64,000 bases of DNA from Copromyces sp. CBS 386.78. Its lineage: Eukaryota; Ascomycota; Sordariomycetes; Sordariales; Sordariaceae. Shown piece after piece: positions 22,324 through 34,915 of the stretch. A program made the translations under genes and the position numbers. The DNA lies in assembly GCA_030685235.1 (NCBI GenBank), contig MU839088.1, positions 496,001-560,000 on the forward strand, given 5' to 3'. The notes below the pieces were generated by a model. The model was not told the DNA's origin and ran no database searches. It saw nothing but the letters and a program-made list of their open reading frames with translations. Position 1 is the first letter of the stretch, and each line of letters begins with the position of its first letter.

Positions 22324-24304
22324 CCGTTCGAACGCAGTAACTCTCGCAGAATACCCTTTCCCCAAGCTGCAGGTCCCGGAGTAAGCTTCAGTCAACCATA
22401 CCCACTTGGCGAATGGCGATAACCTCCGTCTAGCTTCCATGGCGGGAAGCGATATTCCTGCGACCCATATATACCTGTACTACCTGTATGTACAGTGGAC
22501 ATTAACCGACCAACCAAACTAGCCAGCCGGGACGGGCCTAACCTATACCACCTCAATTCAGGTACATTCAAAACCACACGTGGCCGGTAGATAAATAAGC
22601 AGCAAGGCAGATATGTGATAAATCAATCCCGGAGCCGTTGACCTTGGAAGCTGGGAAGGAGTGCATAGAGTGTACAGAGTGAGGCTGACACCCACCACCC
22701 AACAACCAACAGAGCCTTCGAGTCGAGAGGGAAAGGTTATTGATGAGAACTTTCTGCATGCAACTTTTTATGGGGAGCTCCAGTTTTGAACGGCAGGTTT
22801 TTGGTCCAACGAATCGTCGTGCACCGGCCCATCGAGTTGAGCTCGTACTGCAGGTACTGCATCGTGCTAATGCAAGGGGCAGCATGGTAAGCAGCAGCAG
22901 CGAGGGCATCCCAATTTTCACCACCACCCAATCCTGACTGCCAATGGGACCCTTTGTGCAAGGATAGCAAGATTTTCCCACATGGCGAATTCAGGCACCG
23001 CACCTAGAGTGATCGACGAGGTTGGTGACTGGCAACCTTCAGGGAGGGGTGCTGGCTGGGCGAGGGAGGTGACTGAGTGAGGCTGTAGTGGCTGGCTCTG
23101 GGTTCGGTATTTCTATGCCCGAACTTGAGGGTAAAAAGCCACAGTGAGCCCAAGCAATATTAAGGGTCAATTGCTATCCATGGCGCACAGGGGCGTTGTG
23201 AGGACCACCGACACCGGCAGAACTTGGAAAAGGTGATGGATGGGAACATCCGGGCCTCCTGTTAACTCATTGTCAGGTGTGATTAACGACGAGAATATGT
23301 GAAGTAGAGGTATAGATGCCCGACTTGAAGTCCGCCGTCCCGTCCCGTCCCGTCTCTTGGTTGACCTTGGCCTAGGACCTGCCTGGCCTGAGTGAGGCGA
23401 TGAGGGGTGTGCTTGAAAGAGAAAAGATATTCCATGTAGCTCTGCACCGGCCGATGCAAATACTGGTACCGAGCTGTTTAGTCAGATCTGCGCAGCATGT
23501 AGGTAAAAATTGACGTGCAGACACTGACAGAACAAAATCCTCTGGTTTTTTTTTTCTTCTCTGTTTTTCCCCCTCTCGAGGCAACGATCGTGCTCGAGAT
23601 GGAGCACCGAGCAACAGACGAACCAGTGGAGCCAACCAGAGTTCGAGACAGGTTGGGATGGTGTCATGGTGATCATCCCTTTTTTGTTTTTCGATCCCTC
23701 GAAGTCGCCTCGCCGCCCCCCCCTCCCTGTGTCCGGGTAACCTTCATGCAGGTACCACTGCTATGCACACCATAAAGGTACATAATGGTACAGTACCTGA
23801 AAGCGGGAATGGGAATGATGATCGAGGGAGAGGGAGCCTTGACCCTTGGAAGTTGGGAGAAAAGGCCAGACTTTTTTGACGACCAGGTCCAGGCTTCCGG
23901 AAACATTCTGGTTCTGCCGCCAAGGTCGAATCTTCGATTGACGGTTGCGAGAGCGGCGGCATCGTCGGAGACCATCTCCACATCGGCTACAAGTTGGTGT
24001 TCCTGGTGGAGATGTATGATGTACATACAAGAAGTAGCGAAGGAGGATGAATGGAGTGAGGTGGTTTCTGCACGCCGCTGTTGCTCCGAATGCCCTCTGT
24101 AGAATCCGGGTCCGACACTTCTTTTGACTTTTGATGTCCCCCAAAGGGGGGAGGGCCTCTTGACGGCGATGGTTCCCCGTCTGTACCCCCTGTAATAAAC
24201 GCCCAACAAAAGAAATGTTGCTTTGTACGTAGAGGAGAATTTTTTTTTCCCTGCGGTTGATACCATCATTTGACCGAGATAGCCGAATGCGGGCTTGTAA
24301 GTTA

Positions 24305-24339
24305 AAAAGAAAAAAAAAAAAAAAAAGAAAGAAAAAAAA
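24305..24339. repeat. A-rich tract
   Basis: Long A runs broken by single G residues. Confidence 0.9.
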
Positions 24340-25015
24340 GGGACCGTCGGGATGTGGTGGGCTCTGTGGGCGTATGGGTGCGAGAGTAGGAGCGACGGCT
24401 GAAAGATTACCTAACCACTCGGCTGCAGAGGGTTGCCTGCCGCTCGCTACGGCAATGGCTCGGAATCAGAGAGGGAGTGTCTGGCATGGGTGTCTTTGAA
24501 CCTCAATTGATGAGCCGTGGAAAGCTTGGAAGTGCTCGGTTAGAGTTTGGGATCCAAATACCTCTGGAGTGACGAAGGAAATGGGAACTTTTCCTGGCCT
24601 TCAGGTTCATGCCGAATGACAGAAACGAGACGGCCCCAATGCTGCTCGTCGGTCGTCCTTGCCCTCGAGTTGTAAGGGGAAGCGGGAGGCAGGCAAGGAC
24701 GGACGAGGCAGTCTTTGCTCGCTCTTTCCCATAGCTCTCCATCGCCCCTTCTGGTATCCAGCATCCAGACAGAGGATGGATGGTTTGGTTGATGGCGGGG
24801 AAAGCAGCCACAATTACTATTTGTCCCGTGGAGTTGAGCTTTTTTGCGTTCCGTTGTGATGCAGTTGCATCCTTGGATGCCTGGAGGTCCTGCTGACTCC
24901 ATTATCATCGGCGTGTAAGCGAGCCGTACCATTTGTTAAAGGGTTCTGATGTGCTCCTTGGTAAATGCTAGCAGAAAGTACCCATAGCACGCAGCTGACC
25001 TGCTAAGAAATGCGC

Positions 25016-25046
25016 ACCACTGCAAACCACTGCAAACCACTGCAAA
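25016..25046. repeat. 10-bp tandem repeat, three copies
   Basis: The unit ACTGCAAACC is repeated three times with the last copy slightly altered. Confidence 0.85.
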
Positions 25047-27418
25047 ATCCTAGCTAGCTCAGGCTTCACCGCAATGACCAACATGGGGGTGGACGACATG
25101 CCATGATGCGGACACCGGAGGCTTCTCCATGAGCTTCCATCGTTCAAGAGTGCCCGTCTTGGAGTTTTTGCAATCCACCAGTCCCAAGCTGGCGATAGCT
25201 CAAAAAGTCTCGAGTGGACCTTCTTCGCTTCGGCTTCTCGACCTTCCATTATGGGTCCCGAGTGTTGTCCCAACAAGAAAAAGCGATCCCCGGGGGAGCC
25301 AACCAGAAGCTGAGGATGGAATGGAATGAAGTCGAGGACATGGACACGGTGAATTGATGAGTGCTTCTTGGTTGTTGGAGTCCGTGGTGTGAAACTTGGG
25401 TGGTGAGGGCGAACTTCAGTTGGCCTGGGAATGCCCTCATCCACCAAGGAAACATGGCGTAAAACGCCTCGCAGCCGTCAATCGTCCAACCCGAGGCCAT
25501 TTTTCACCCCACGCCGAGGACGGAGTCAACCTCACAGATCAACCTATGGTGAAGACCCGAGTCGTACATCCTGATACGTAACGTACACACACGCTGGAAT
25601 TCGTCGCCATGCCATTGCTCAGCACTGCCATATCATGGTCTCCTTCACTTTCTTCACCGGCCGCCCAACTTGTCTTGCTTTTTGCCGTTGCCGTTGCCTT
25701 GCCCTCTGTCCGTCTGTTGTCTTGTGATCCGTTTGGTCGGCTGCAAGAGACGGGTTCATTGTTCGTTTGACGCCTGATTGTGATTGCCGGCGTCGTGGGT
25801 CACCGTGACAGCTTCAAAAAAATGGGTTCGAGCCGTTCGTCGTGAGCCTCGTCTTTCTTTCGTGTCGGGCCAGAATGGACAACTCCCAACCCATCTTTTG
25901 GCAACCGGGAAGCGTATCCTCAATCCAGAATCCGTCTCTTGTCTTGACCGGGGTGTCATGTCAAACTCAACGGCCAAAAGATGCGGGCCACCCGTCCAGC
26001 CATCCGTCTGGGGAGCAAGTCGGGGCGTCCAGTCGGCCAGGTCTTGACAACCACTCGGTCTGCAGCACCTGATTACACGTGGTACCAGTCCTGCACCAAG
26101 TCACATTGATCCTCCATTAACAAACCCTGGTGCCCGTCAAGGCAGCATCCACCACCACTTTTGCTCCCACTAGGGAATGCATAGAGGCTGGATGGAAGGT
26201 GAGAAGCAGCTCCGGAGCGGCATACGCGTGTTGCTATCTAACCATATCCAGCGTGTGCCAGTAGTTGTGAAAATGATTTGTAGTTTGTAATGACGGCATT
26301 GAGAGGACTCGAGCAGAGGCCCTTGTCTGCAACACCAAAGTACCCAAGACACACGGAAGCAAATTTGATCGTGTGTAACTCGACCGAGTTCACGGGAGGA
26401 GGGGGAGGAGGAGGGGAAGAGGGGAGAAGAGGGCCGGCGGGGTTCTTGGTCCTGAAGCTGATGATAACTAGTATCGACGTCAAGGGACGACGGTACAAAG
26501 AAGCTGGTAAAGGGACGGCAAGAAACTTGCTACCAACAAGATAAGTTGCCAAAGAAACGGTGATTCTCGCAAGCTCGTTGGCTGCCCACCATGGAGAGAA
26601 CAAGATAAGACGGTGCTTGAATCATTGCATCTGTGTACGTGTAGATGACATGTAGGTAGTCAGTCCTTGGATGGAAAGGTTCAAGCAGCAACATTTCCTG
26701 CCGCCAAGCTTTTCTCGGAGCTGTCGTCGTTCGTAGTAGCAGTGAGAGAGACTGGACGACACCAAGATTATCGCCAGCATCTCTCGCACCGTCGCACGTC
26801 ATCGCACCCTCCAGTGTGCTCCATTCAGTGTACCCACTGATCCAACGCCAGTCTAACCGCCGCAGCAGAGCCGCCGTCCACCTCAGTCTTTTACCTTGGC
26901 TTTTGGCGCAAAGCGATCTCCGGGCTCCAGCAGTCTGTCAGACTACGTACTATCTATCTGCTTGTGTTTCCCGAAATACGCTTTCGGACTCTCTCCACCG
27001 TTCGTCTCAACTTCAAGTTCCTCTTTTGTCGTCCAGACCAACGGGTGGGCCTGGCCAAGGGTGGACACACACACATGGGATGAACGCTTTTGCAATCGCG
27101 AAAAAAATAAAAAAATAAGTCTGATCCCTGCAAGTACCAGATACAACCTACCTACGCAACAAGGGGGGTGCGGTGTGAGAAAGAACTGAGATAGCTGGAG
27201 TTTGTAAACCATGAAAAGAGCGACAGGGAGAGGAAAAAAAAAAGAATTTTACCAACTGGCGGCGGAGGCTGGGACCAATTTCCCCCACTCCAACCTATGC
27301 GTTACTGGTGCTGGCACTGGCAGGCGCTGGATGTGGTCCGTGTGTCCACGCCCGTGTCTCTCCGCCCGTGGCCATCGCCCACTACGCAGCGGCAGCGACA
27401 GTCCAGTGCCGTCAATTG

Positions 27419-27431
27419 GCCCCCCCCCCCC
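27419..27431. repeat. C homopolymer run
   Basis: About twelve consecutive C residues lie about 400 bp before the next coding region. Confidence 0.9.
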
Positions 27432-27841
27432 GTCCCCGAACCCCCCGGACACAAGCTGGCTGGGTCTCACAGCTCTCTGGCAGGAAAAGCAACAAATAAG
27501 TCAACCCCCCCGCCGCCTTCCCGCCTTCCCATCCCGTCAAACTGGAACAACTTGAAGGCTTGCAAGAGAAGGAGTCCTCCGAGTCGGTAAAGCTGGGCAT
27601 TTTTATAGACGGTAAAAGAAAGTGGACAGCCAACAGCACGGGCAAACACGAAGCAGCGGGCTTGCATGCAACTGGACCATTCCGACTGCTGCCCACCATC
27701 GTCATCTCGTGGTCCCCACGCCCACCTCACCTACCTACAACACTACCTACCTTACCTACCTTTAGGTGAAGGTCGATCGATGCCTTGACGCACTGTCCCC
27801 GGCCACCACTCGTCCATTCACCACATCCAAGCGAAGGTACC

Positions 27842-29607
27842 ATGCCGACCCGACTAATACCGTTGCAACTCCCTCAAAAGGTGGAAAGAGAGAGGGCTCG
27901 CATGCTGGAGCTTCTACAGTACAACTACAACAATGACGCCGATCACTCTTCCATCTACTACACCCACAACTCGAGCTCTTCTTCGTCCGACATCGCCTCA
28001 CCACTGCCCATCACACCAACCTTCTCGCGCCCCAGCCACTCGCGTTACTCTGGTTCGACCTCTTCGCTCGAGAACATTATGCCTCCGAATGCCTCCTCCG
28101 AGTGCCCCGTCTCGCCATTACCACAAACGCTTCCCAACAAGGCCAACAAGACCCAGCTCCCCGATGTGCAAGAGGAGCCTTTGGAGAGGGATTCGGCCGA
28201 CATGTATGGGGACGAGGACGATTACGACCTTTACTCCGGGGGCGCAGACGAGTCCAGATTAGGCGGGCTTTACAACTGCTTGTGTAGGTTCCAACAAGGT
28301 CTTCCCCCAAGCCAGACTCAAGGTAGCTAACTCGACCATGACCAGGCGACGAGGCATGCTCCCACCACGACGATGTAGCCCAAAGCATTACTACCCGCCC
28401 TTCCATGACTTCGGACTTGGACTACGACCTCGGCTTTTTGAGCGACACGGAGTGCAGCGATAGTTCAAGGTCAAAAAAGAGGAGGCATGCATCAGATGCC
28501 GGAATGTCGTCTTGGAGTTCAAGGATAGGGTCAAAGCTCCCGAGCTTTTCAAGATGGGGATCCACGTCAAGGCGGAACCAGTTTGCTTCCGCGCCCGCTT
28601 CCGTCTCGTCACTCGTTCAACGTCCCAGCATGTCCCGAACCTTCTCCCGTGCCGCCTCGAGCAGGTCATCGTCGATATCCCCTTCGATGCGCCGCCCTTC
28701 CGAGCAACTACAACAGCAACAGCAACAACCGCAATTCACCGAACCACCGCTTCCCGCCACCCCTGCGCTCTCTTTCTATGGCAGCCCCGACGAAACTGTT
28801 TCTCCTGCTTCCCCGCTCGAAGATGCGCAGGCAGCCGCTGGAAAAATCCTGGAACGGGAACGTGCCTTGGCGGCCACTCCTCTCTTGCCTCCTCTATTCA
28901 ACGAAACCCCAGTGACCCGAGGAAATGCGCAGCCCCTTCACACATCACCTCTGCAGTCACCGACTGTTGCTTCTTACTTCCCGGATATAGGAAACACCCA
29001 ATCCTACCCTACACCACCGCTGAGCACCAGGGCATCGGTAACATCATTCCGCCGGGCAACCATTGCGAGTACAATCAGTGAACTGCCCTCGCCGCTTCCA
29101 TTCCTTGAGGACCAGGATGCTTGGTCAGATCGTCTAGGACACGCCAACTTCACGATTGAGCCCAGGCCTTACGTACCAGACACAGCCGATTTAGCGACGT
29201 ACGAGGCCTTCCGTGCTGATTGGAACCAAGCCAGGATCAACTTTACCAAACACCTTGTCCGGACTGGAGAACACTACGGCCTGACGTCAATCACTTATGG
29301 TTATACCCAAGAAAAATGGGCAGAGATAGAGCAGGAATGGAGCCGGGCTGAGGAGGATCTCATTCAACGACTAGAACCGCAGTTAACCAGGGCGACTACA
29401 ACCCTTCTCCGTCGTGCTACCGAGGATGTGCTCCCGGCTGCCGTCCCGGAAATGTTGACGGATGAGGGAAAGTTTCCCGACCGCGGCGATGTGGACATTG
29501 TCGGGCCAATGGTCCGCGATGCGGTCATGGCTGGACACGACGACAGGAAAAACAGCGCCTCCCTTTGGCTCAAAAACCTCGTGGACAAAGTGGGGCGTCG
29601 GAAGTGA
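27842..29607 (+). CDS. Ser/Pro-rich fungal protein of unknown function
   Basis: Exons 27842-28283 and 28346-29607 encode 567 residues; the intron starts GTAGGT and ends CCAG in phase 1. The first 400 residues are disordered, rich in Ser, Pro and Arg, with a short Gln run (LQQQQQQPQ) near residue 245 and basic clusters such as KKRRHASD that could be nuclear signals or phosphorylation sites. The last 160 residues look folded and helical, beginning around EPRPYVPDTADLATYEAF and containing EHYGLTSITYGYTQEKW and IEQEWSRAEEDLIQRLEPQL. This pattern is known to me only as fungal proteins without assigned function. Very long gene-free regions on both sides suggest complex regulation or long untranslated regions. 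Confidence 0.78.
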
Positions 29608-30010
29608 AGCGAAGGAAGGGAAATAAATGCATCATGTGCAGTCCTACGCTGAGAGGGAAAGGCAGAGTACCGAATCACGATTCGAGAAACACCGTTGGAT
29701 ACTACCCCATCTTCTTGTTTTCTTGTTCGATGGATATGGATTGGAGCAGCGGACAAAACAGCCTGCTATGCTCACTATTTGGACGGACGCAACACGCCGC
29801 ATCACACGCATGTTTTTTTAACGCTGTCGACGATTTGATGATACGTGCCACGACACCCATACTAGATCTCTTTGGGGCTGGTCTCAATTTTTTGCATACC
29901 AGCCAGTCCCCCATTTTTCTTGTCTGTTTTTTCATCTTGCTGTCAAAAAGATACCCCATCAGGTTTACGACGTTTTCTGTTTTTTTTTTACCACTAAAAA
30001 GTTATTCATA

Positions 30011-30039
30011 CATAGATACATACATACATACATACATAA
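30011..30039. repeat. (ATAC)n microsatellite
   Basis: About six copies of the unit, one imperfect. Confidence 0.85.
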
Positions 30040-30289
30040 CATATCTGGGATCCACAACTATCTTTTATATTCCATTTTCACCAACCCTAGGTTGGGTGAT
30101 ACATACATACATTATATCCACCAGTCTTTCTGTCTGCCCCTCATTCTTGTTCAACTGTCTTGTCTCTCCCCCATCATCACATCTACTCAATGCTGTGAAG
30201 TGGCAGGTTTCACTCACACAAGAACACACACACCACACACACACATGTGTATCACGGTTACACATCTCTACGCTCTAGTTCTAGGTACT

Positions 30290-30315
30290 ACACACACACA
30301 CACACACACACACAC
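30290..30315. repeat. (AC)n microsatellite
   Basis: About 13 uninterrupted dinucleotides; a shorter interrupted run lies at about 30224-30245. Confidence 0.9.
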
Positions 30316-30613
30316 TCGCACATTTGAGCCAGAAAACATGGTATCCAAAGAACTCCTTCGTCTTTCTGGATTTTAGGCTACTGGGGGTAGTTAGAGGGAA
30401 GACAAAAAAGGAGACTGTATATAGAAACTCAAGTTACTCTTGACCACTTCTGTCTTTTTTTTTATGAGCCACAACGCGAACCTGACCCAATGGATATTGG
30501 TGAAGGACGGGACATTGAGAAAGAGAAAGTAGTTAATAAGTGAGTGGTCGGAGAACGGTCCGTCCGATGTGGAAAGTTGTGGTACATGTTGTTGTACAAC
30601 GGCACGGACGCCG

Positions 30614-30637
30614 AGGGAGAGAGAGAGAGAGAGAGAG
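30614..30637. repeat. (GA)n microsatellite
   Basis: About eleven dinucleotides. Confidence 0.9.
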
Positions 30638-31212
30638 CAGTCAAGTCAAGTCAAAGTGAAAGTCACGCCCTATGTACGACTACTACGCTCTCTGCCTTCT
30701 GTCCAAGCCGCCCTATGGTTAGATCATCACTGGTTAAACACTCGCACCAACAGCACAGGACACGGTACACAGACACATTACTTGAAGGAATGGTGCTAGG
30801 GTGCGAAGTGGGAAGTGGGAAAGGAAGCGGGGTTGTCTAGGTAGAGGTAGACACAGTCACATTATCAACTAGCTAGTGTATAAGCCGGACAACTCACGTC
30901 GAGCAGGGATTTGACTTGACTGGACTGAGCTTGATGGTTGACTGAATGGACTAGTAGACTGAACTAAACCTCCGGCGTGGCCTGGGCATCAAGGGGGCTT
31001 TGGTCATGTGAGGTCTAATGTAAATCATTCCTACTAAGCTATCTCTTCACTAATATCAATCAACCTTACTACAGTTATACCTGCCTCTACCTACCTACCA
31101 CATACAAACAACCTAAGAGAGCTGAACATGAGAAGTCTCATACCATGGGTCCAACGAACCGGCTAGGTTCAGTACACTACCGACCCCTACCAGACTTTGA
31201 ACACCAGAGTCG

Positions 31213-31244
31213 GGGATCGGCATCGGATCGGATCGGATCGGATC
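31213..31244. repeat. (GGATC)n repeat
   Basis: Five-base unit repeated about five times, creating several GATC sites. Confidence 0.85.
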
Positions 31245-33231
31245 ATGATATGATTCGGGTTGACTACCCACCTACCTACTGGATAATTTTTCCCTGTTAT
31301 AAAGCCCACACGTTCTCAGAGCCCACTGGTGTGGGATCACAACCCAGGCTGACTACCAATGCCTATTCTATCCTGTTCTGGTCCAGTCAGTTCGAGTTAC
31401 TGCTGCTGTGCGGCCGCCTGTGCCCCATGTGTGTCCCCATGTGCCCACGGGAACGTGCTTGGGATGGTGCTTGCCGTTCCCGCATCGGTACTACCGCTGG
31501 TACTACCGCTTGGTGTTACAAGCTGGTGTGCTTAGGAGTACCACAACTGAATTGACTGGCGGCGGAATTGGAGGTATGAGGTTGAGGATATGGAGAACTA
31601 ACTGGGTAACGATGCCAAAAAATCGAAAATTGAGAGGAGAACCAGGGGGTCAGTCAGTGCAAGTGAGGGAACGATACGACGTGATGTTATAGCACTCAAA
31701 ACCGTTGTGTACGTTATGGCACACCCTCGAGTCGAGTCAAGATTTCATTTGGCCCGATGGGGGGAACGGAAAAAAAGAAAAAAAGAAGATGATCTCTGCT
31801 GTGATAGGAGACAAAATATACTTTCTATGGTCTACCTACCTCTATGGGAGCAGAACGCTAAAGGTTACCGTAAGTAGGGGACTTGGAGAGTAATGCAGTG
31901 AGTGTACGAATGTACCAGGCATGAGTCGGGCATGATTACCTCAACCTCCCTTTTGACAGTGACGATCAGGGTCCGGTATAACCTGCTTCAAGTGAACTGA
32001 GTGGTGGAGATATTTGAGCATGCCTGCAGTGCTAGCATGGAGGAGCGAAGACACGGGCAGGTGGGTGTGATTGTCGTATTGGACGTCATTACATGCTAGG
32101 GAACGAAGAGGTTAAATGATTGATGCTACGAAGAACCCGTATGTTAGTACTTGACTTACTCACAGTCCTGATTCAGCCTCCAGGGATTTGCTGGGGTGAG
32201 ATGAGTGATTTATGATGATAATCGGCTTTGACTGCTTGCTAGTGTCTATGTCAGTTAGATAGTTGCGGCTGGTGTGCACGTGGTTGAGAGTCTTGTCCTT
32301 GGTGTTCATCGCGTGAAGTTGCTTGTCTGTTTCTCTTGTTGAGAGCTATCTGTAAGTTGGGCAAGTTGCCCCCGTTAGTGTTCGAGTCAACTCACAGCAT
32401 CATAAACCTACCATGTAGATCTAACACCGCCTTCAATGTCCATGTTGGCAATAAACCCCCTCTAGTATAGACTTTTTCCACTTCCAACAAACACTGCCTA
32501 CTACATATAAATAAGCATGTGGCTTTACGTTCTCAATCCAACTGGTTATACATACTGTTCGGTAAGCAATCATCTTCAAAAGGATTTCTTGTTTGTGTAT
32601 AAAGAAGACGATGAGACACGAAGCACACGAAACACGTGGCGTCCAACGACACTCCTTTCCGCTCGACCATACATAACCTCTAGACACTCCATATTCAACG
32701 TACCCCACCTACACATAATTCCTCAACGGCTGCCGGCATGCTTCGTGTCACGTCATTGCGTGTGTTTCCGGTAGATTGTGCCTCACGGGCTGGCTGGAAT
32801 TGGGGCGGGGGAGAGTCTGGGGTAGCGGCAGCGGTAGGTATTGGAACCTAGTGGCGCTTTTATTTTCCTGCCGTGCATGATGGCGGAGGCGAAGTAAGGG
32901 TTCTAGGAATGTCATGTATGTAGGGTTTCGGCTTCGGAAGAGAGGGACAGAGAGAGGGTTACAGTTTCCGGGTTGAGTATCCGGTGTGCCCAGCCAGGAT
33001 TCGGGCTTGCGTGCGCGGGACGGGAGGCGACGCGTAAGAGTCCCATCTATAGCAGGAACCTGGAGGGCTGACTGGCCCTCGTTCAGCCCTTCCCTCTTCG
33101 AGCTGGTCAAGCAAATAGGATGATTTTGATGGAAACCTTGGAATCTCGGAAAGCCTGACTGAGTTGGCTCAATGGCATGGATTGGGGTTTCATGTGGTTC
33201 GTATAAGAAAAAATAAGATGAGATCTGAGAC

Positions 33232-33251
33232 GGGATCGGGATCGGGATCGT
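33232..33251. repeat. (GGGATC)n repeat
   Basis: Three copies of the six-base unit. Confidence 0.8.
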
Positions 33252-34454
33252 GTGAGAGCCTTTGGGGGTGTGGTGTCTTTGGGTCTCATTGGAGTAAGGG
33301 TAGAGGTAGGTACTGGGAGATGGAATGTCGTAACTCGTAAGTTGTCGTGCGTTTCCTTGGTGCAGTCATGTTCAGGTCCGCCTTCATATTCCTTGATGAC
33401 TGGAAGGGCTTGTCAGTCAGCGCAGGGAAAATCCCGAATAGACGCTTTTCGCGTTTTCGACGAACATATCCGTTCGGAAACTCCTCAATGCTGAAATGAA
33501 GCCTCAACCCTAACAGGCTCGTTCGGACTCGAGGTTAAGGTCGGTCGGTCCCTGCGGGTCTAGAAGGGATCGACAGCCTAGCCATGTGGTGGCAGATATT
33601 AACTTTTCTGTACCTGTATGCAGGACCGGCTCAGCGTGGCTCTAGACACTCCAGTCTGTCCTGCTCTGTGATACACCTCTGCCGATAAGAGAGGAGTCGA
33701 ATAGCCAGATAGCCACCCGTCCTATCACCGTACCTGGTTCACAGTCATACGACAGGTTGTGTGTCTCGCCAGTGTAGCACGACGATGGTTTGTGACAGAA
33801 TACCACGAAGGTAGTACCGGTATTCAGCGGTAGACTGATTGATGTTTAGTCAAGCGCCATATTGGAAGCTGATTATAGGCTAGCTAGTCAGTGGATGGTT
33901 TGCAGGTGTATATTGGTTCCTCGTCCCAGGTCAGAATCATCAATTCTCAGTGAGACATGAGCGTCATAGGGGCTCACTCTCCACACAGCCGAGGGAGGGA
34001 ATCGGCATCTTCCCTGGTTATTTCTCCAACATGTCTCTGATGTGAAGTACCCGAACAAGGCCTGGTGGTTTCAGCTCGTCATCTTTTTTATTTTTTTTGC
34101 GACTTTGCAAGTTGTACCGAGAGCTCATGAAGTGTCTGGATATGTTGTCTTTGAAGCTGGTCAGCCGACTTGCAGATGATGATGATACTTGATATACAGA
34201 GATACCAGATCAACTCGGAGCTGATGACCAGATTTGAGATTCGAACTCCTAGACCCCAACTCACAACAACCCCTAACCTCCCGGTTTTTGAAGGGCAACT
34301 AACTGTCCGTAGGGCTCGGGTTCATACCAGGGCGTCTTGTCTGTGGCATTGGCGGGATCATCGGCATGAACGTTAAACATGGAGAATGAAAGGACTTCAA
34401 GAGGATGCTTCGCCGCAGAATTGAGAGATCAAGCATCAGTGTCATGAGAGATCA

Positions 34455-34486
34455 GATGTTGAGATGTTGAGATGTTGAGATGGTGA
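34455..34486. repeat. 8-bp tandem repeat
   Basis: GATGTTGA three times, then one altered copy. Confidence 0.85.
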
Positions 34487-34915
34487 TGCGACACGGTTGT
34501 CAAAGAGACGGTTCGGGCCAGGCCGACGCTGTCCTCCATTGGATTAAACGCCAAGACCCGAGTGCCCCAAGCTCCTGGAGGCTCTAGCTTCCCTTGGCTT
34601 GAGCTGGCAGAGCTCCAAATCTCCCATTGACCCCACCTCTACCCCGCTAGAAAAGCCCCGCCAAAAGTGCTAGCGATGCAGAGCTGGCGATAGGGGGTCG
34701 TGGTCCCTCTCTACGTACACTACTAGCTTCATTCCCAACTTCTCTTGTTGACCGCCCGCCGAGTCCTGTCCTGTCCTGTCTGTCCATCGCAACAACCACC
34801 ACGCAGACACCATCGCGACATCGCCTTTTGTCTTTTTCTTCCTTCTCTTTTGCGACCTGTTCTTCCAATACGCCCCTAACGATACCCCCCTATATAATCC
34901 CATAACATATTTATA

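Larger units (their letters stand above)
21990..27841. other. long gene-free region (5.85 kb)
   Basis: No open frame here has a recognisable domain; the longest, 198 codons near 23673-24269 on the minus strand, has the uneven composition of chance frames. Present are a (TGAC)n repeat near 22300, an A-rich run near 24306, a 10-bp tandem repeat near 25016, a C run near 27420 and CTAC/CCTA-rich DNA just before 27770. The right end may be the promoter and leader of the next gene. Confidence 0.6.
29608..34915. other. long gene-free region with many microsatellites (5.3 kb)
   Basis: Several simple repeats are clustered between 30.0 and 34.5 kb. No open frame has a convincing domain or composition. 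The left part contains the 3' end of the Ser/Pro-rich gene and the right part the promoter of the mevalonate decarboxylase gene. Confidence 0.6.

Noticed and set aside
23673..24269. 198-codon minus-strand frame in the long gap
   Set aside because: No domain, mixed composition, contains translations of homopolymer runs; consistent with chance.
34225..34260. box-B-like TTCGAA sequence on the minus strand
   Set aside because: No box A, no acceptor stem and only a three-pair T stem.
34891..34897. TATATAA just before the mevalonate decarboxylase ATG
   Set aside because: It is about 20 nt from the ATG, too close to act as a TATA box for a transcript with a normal leader.
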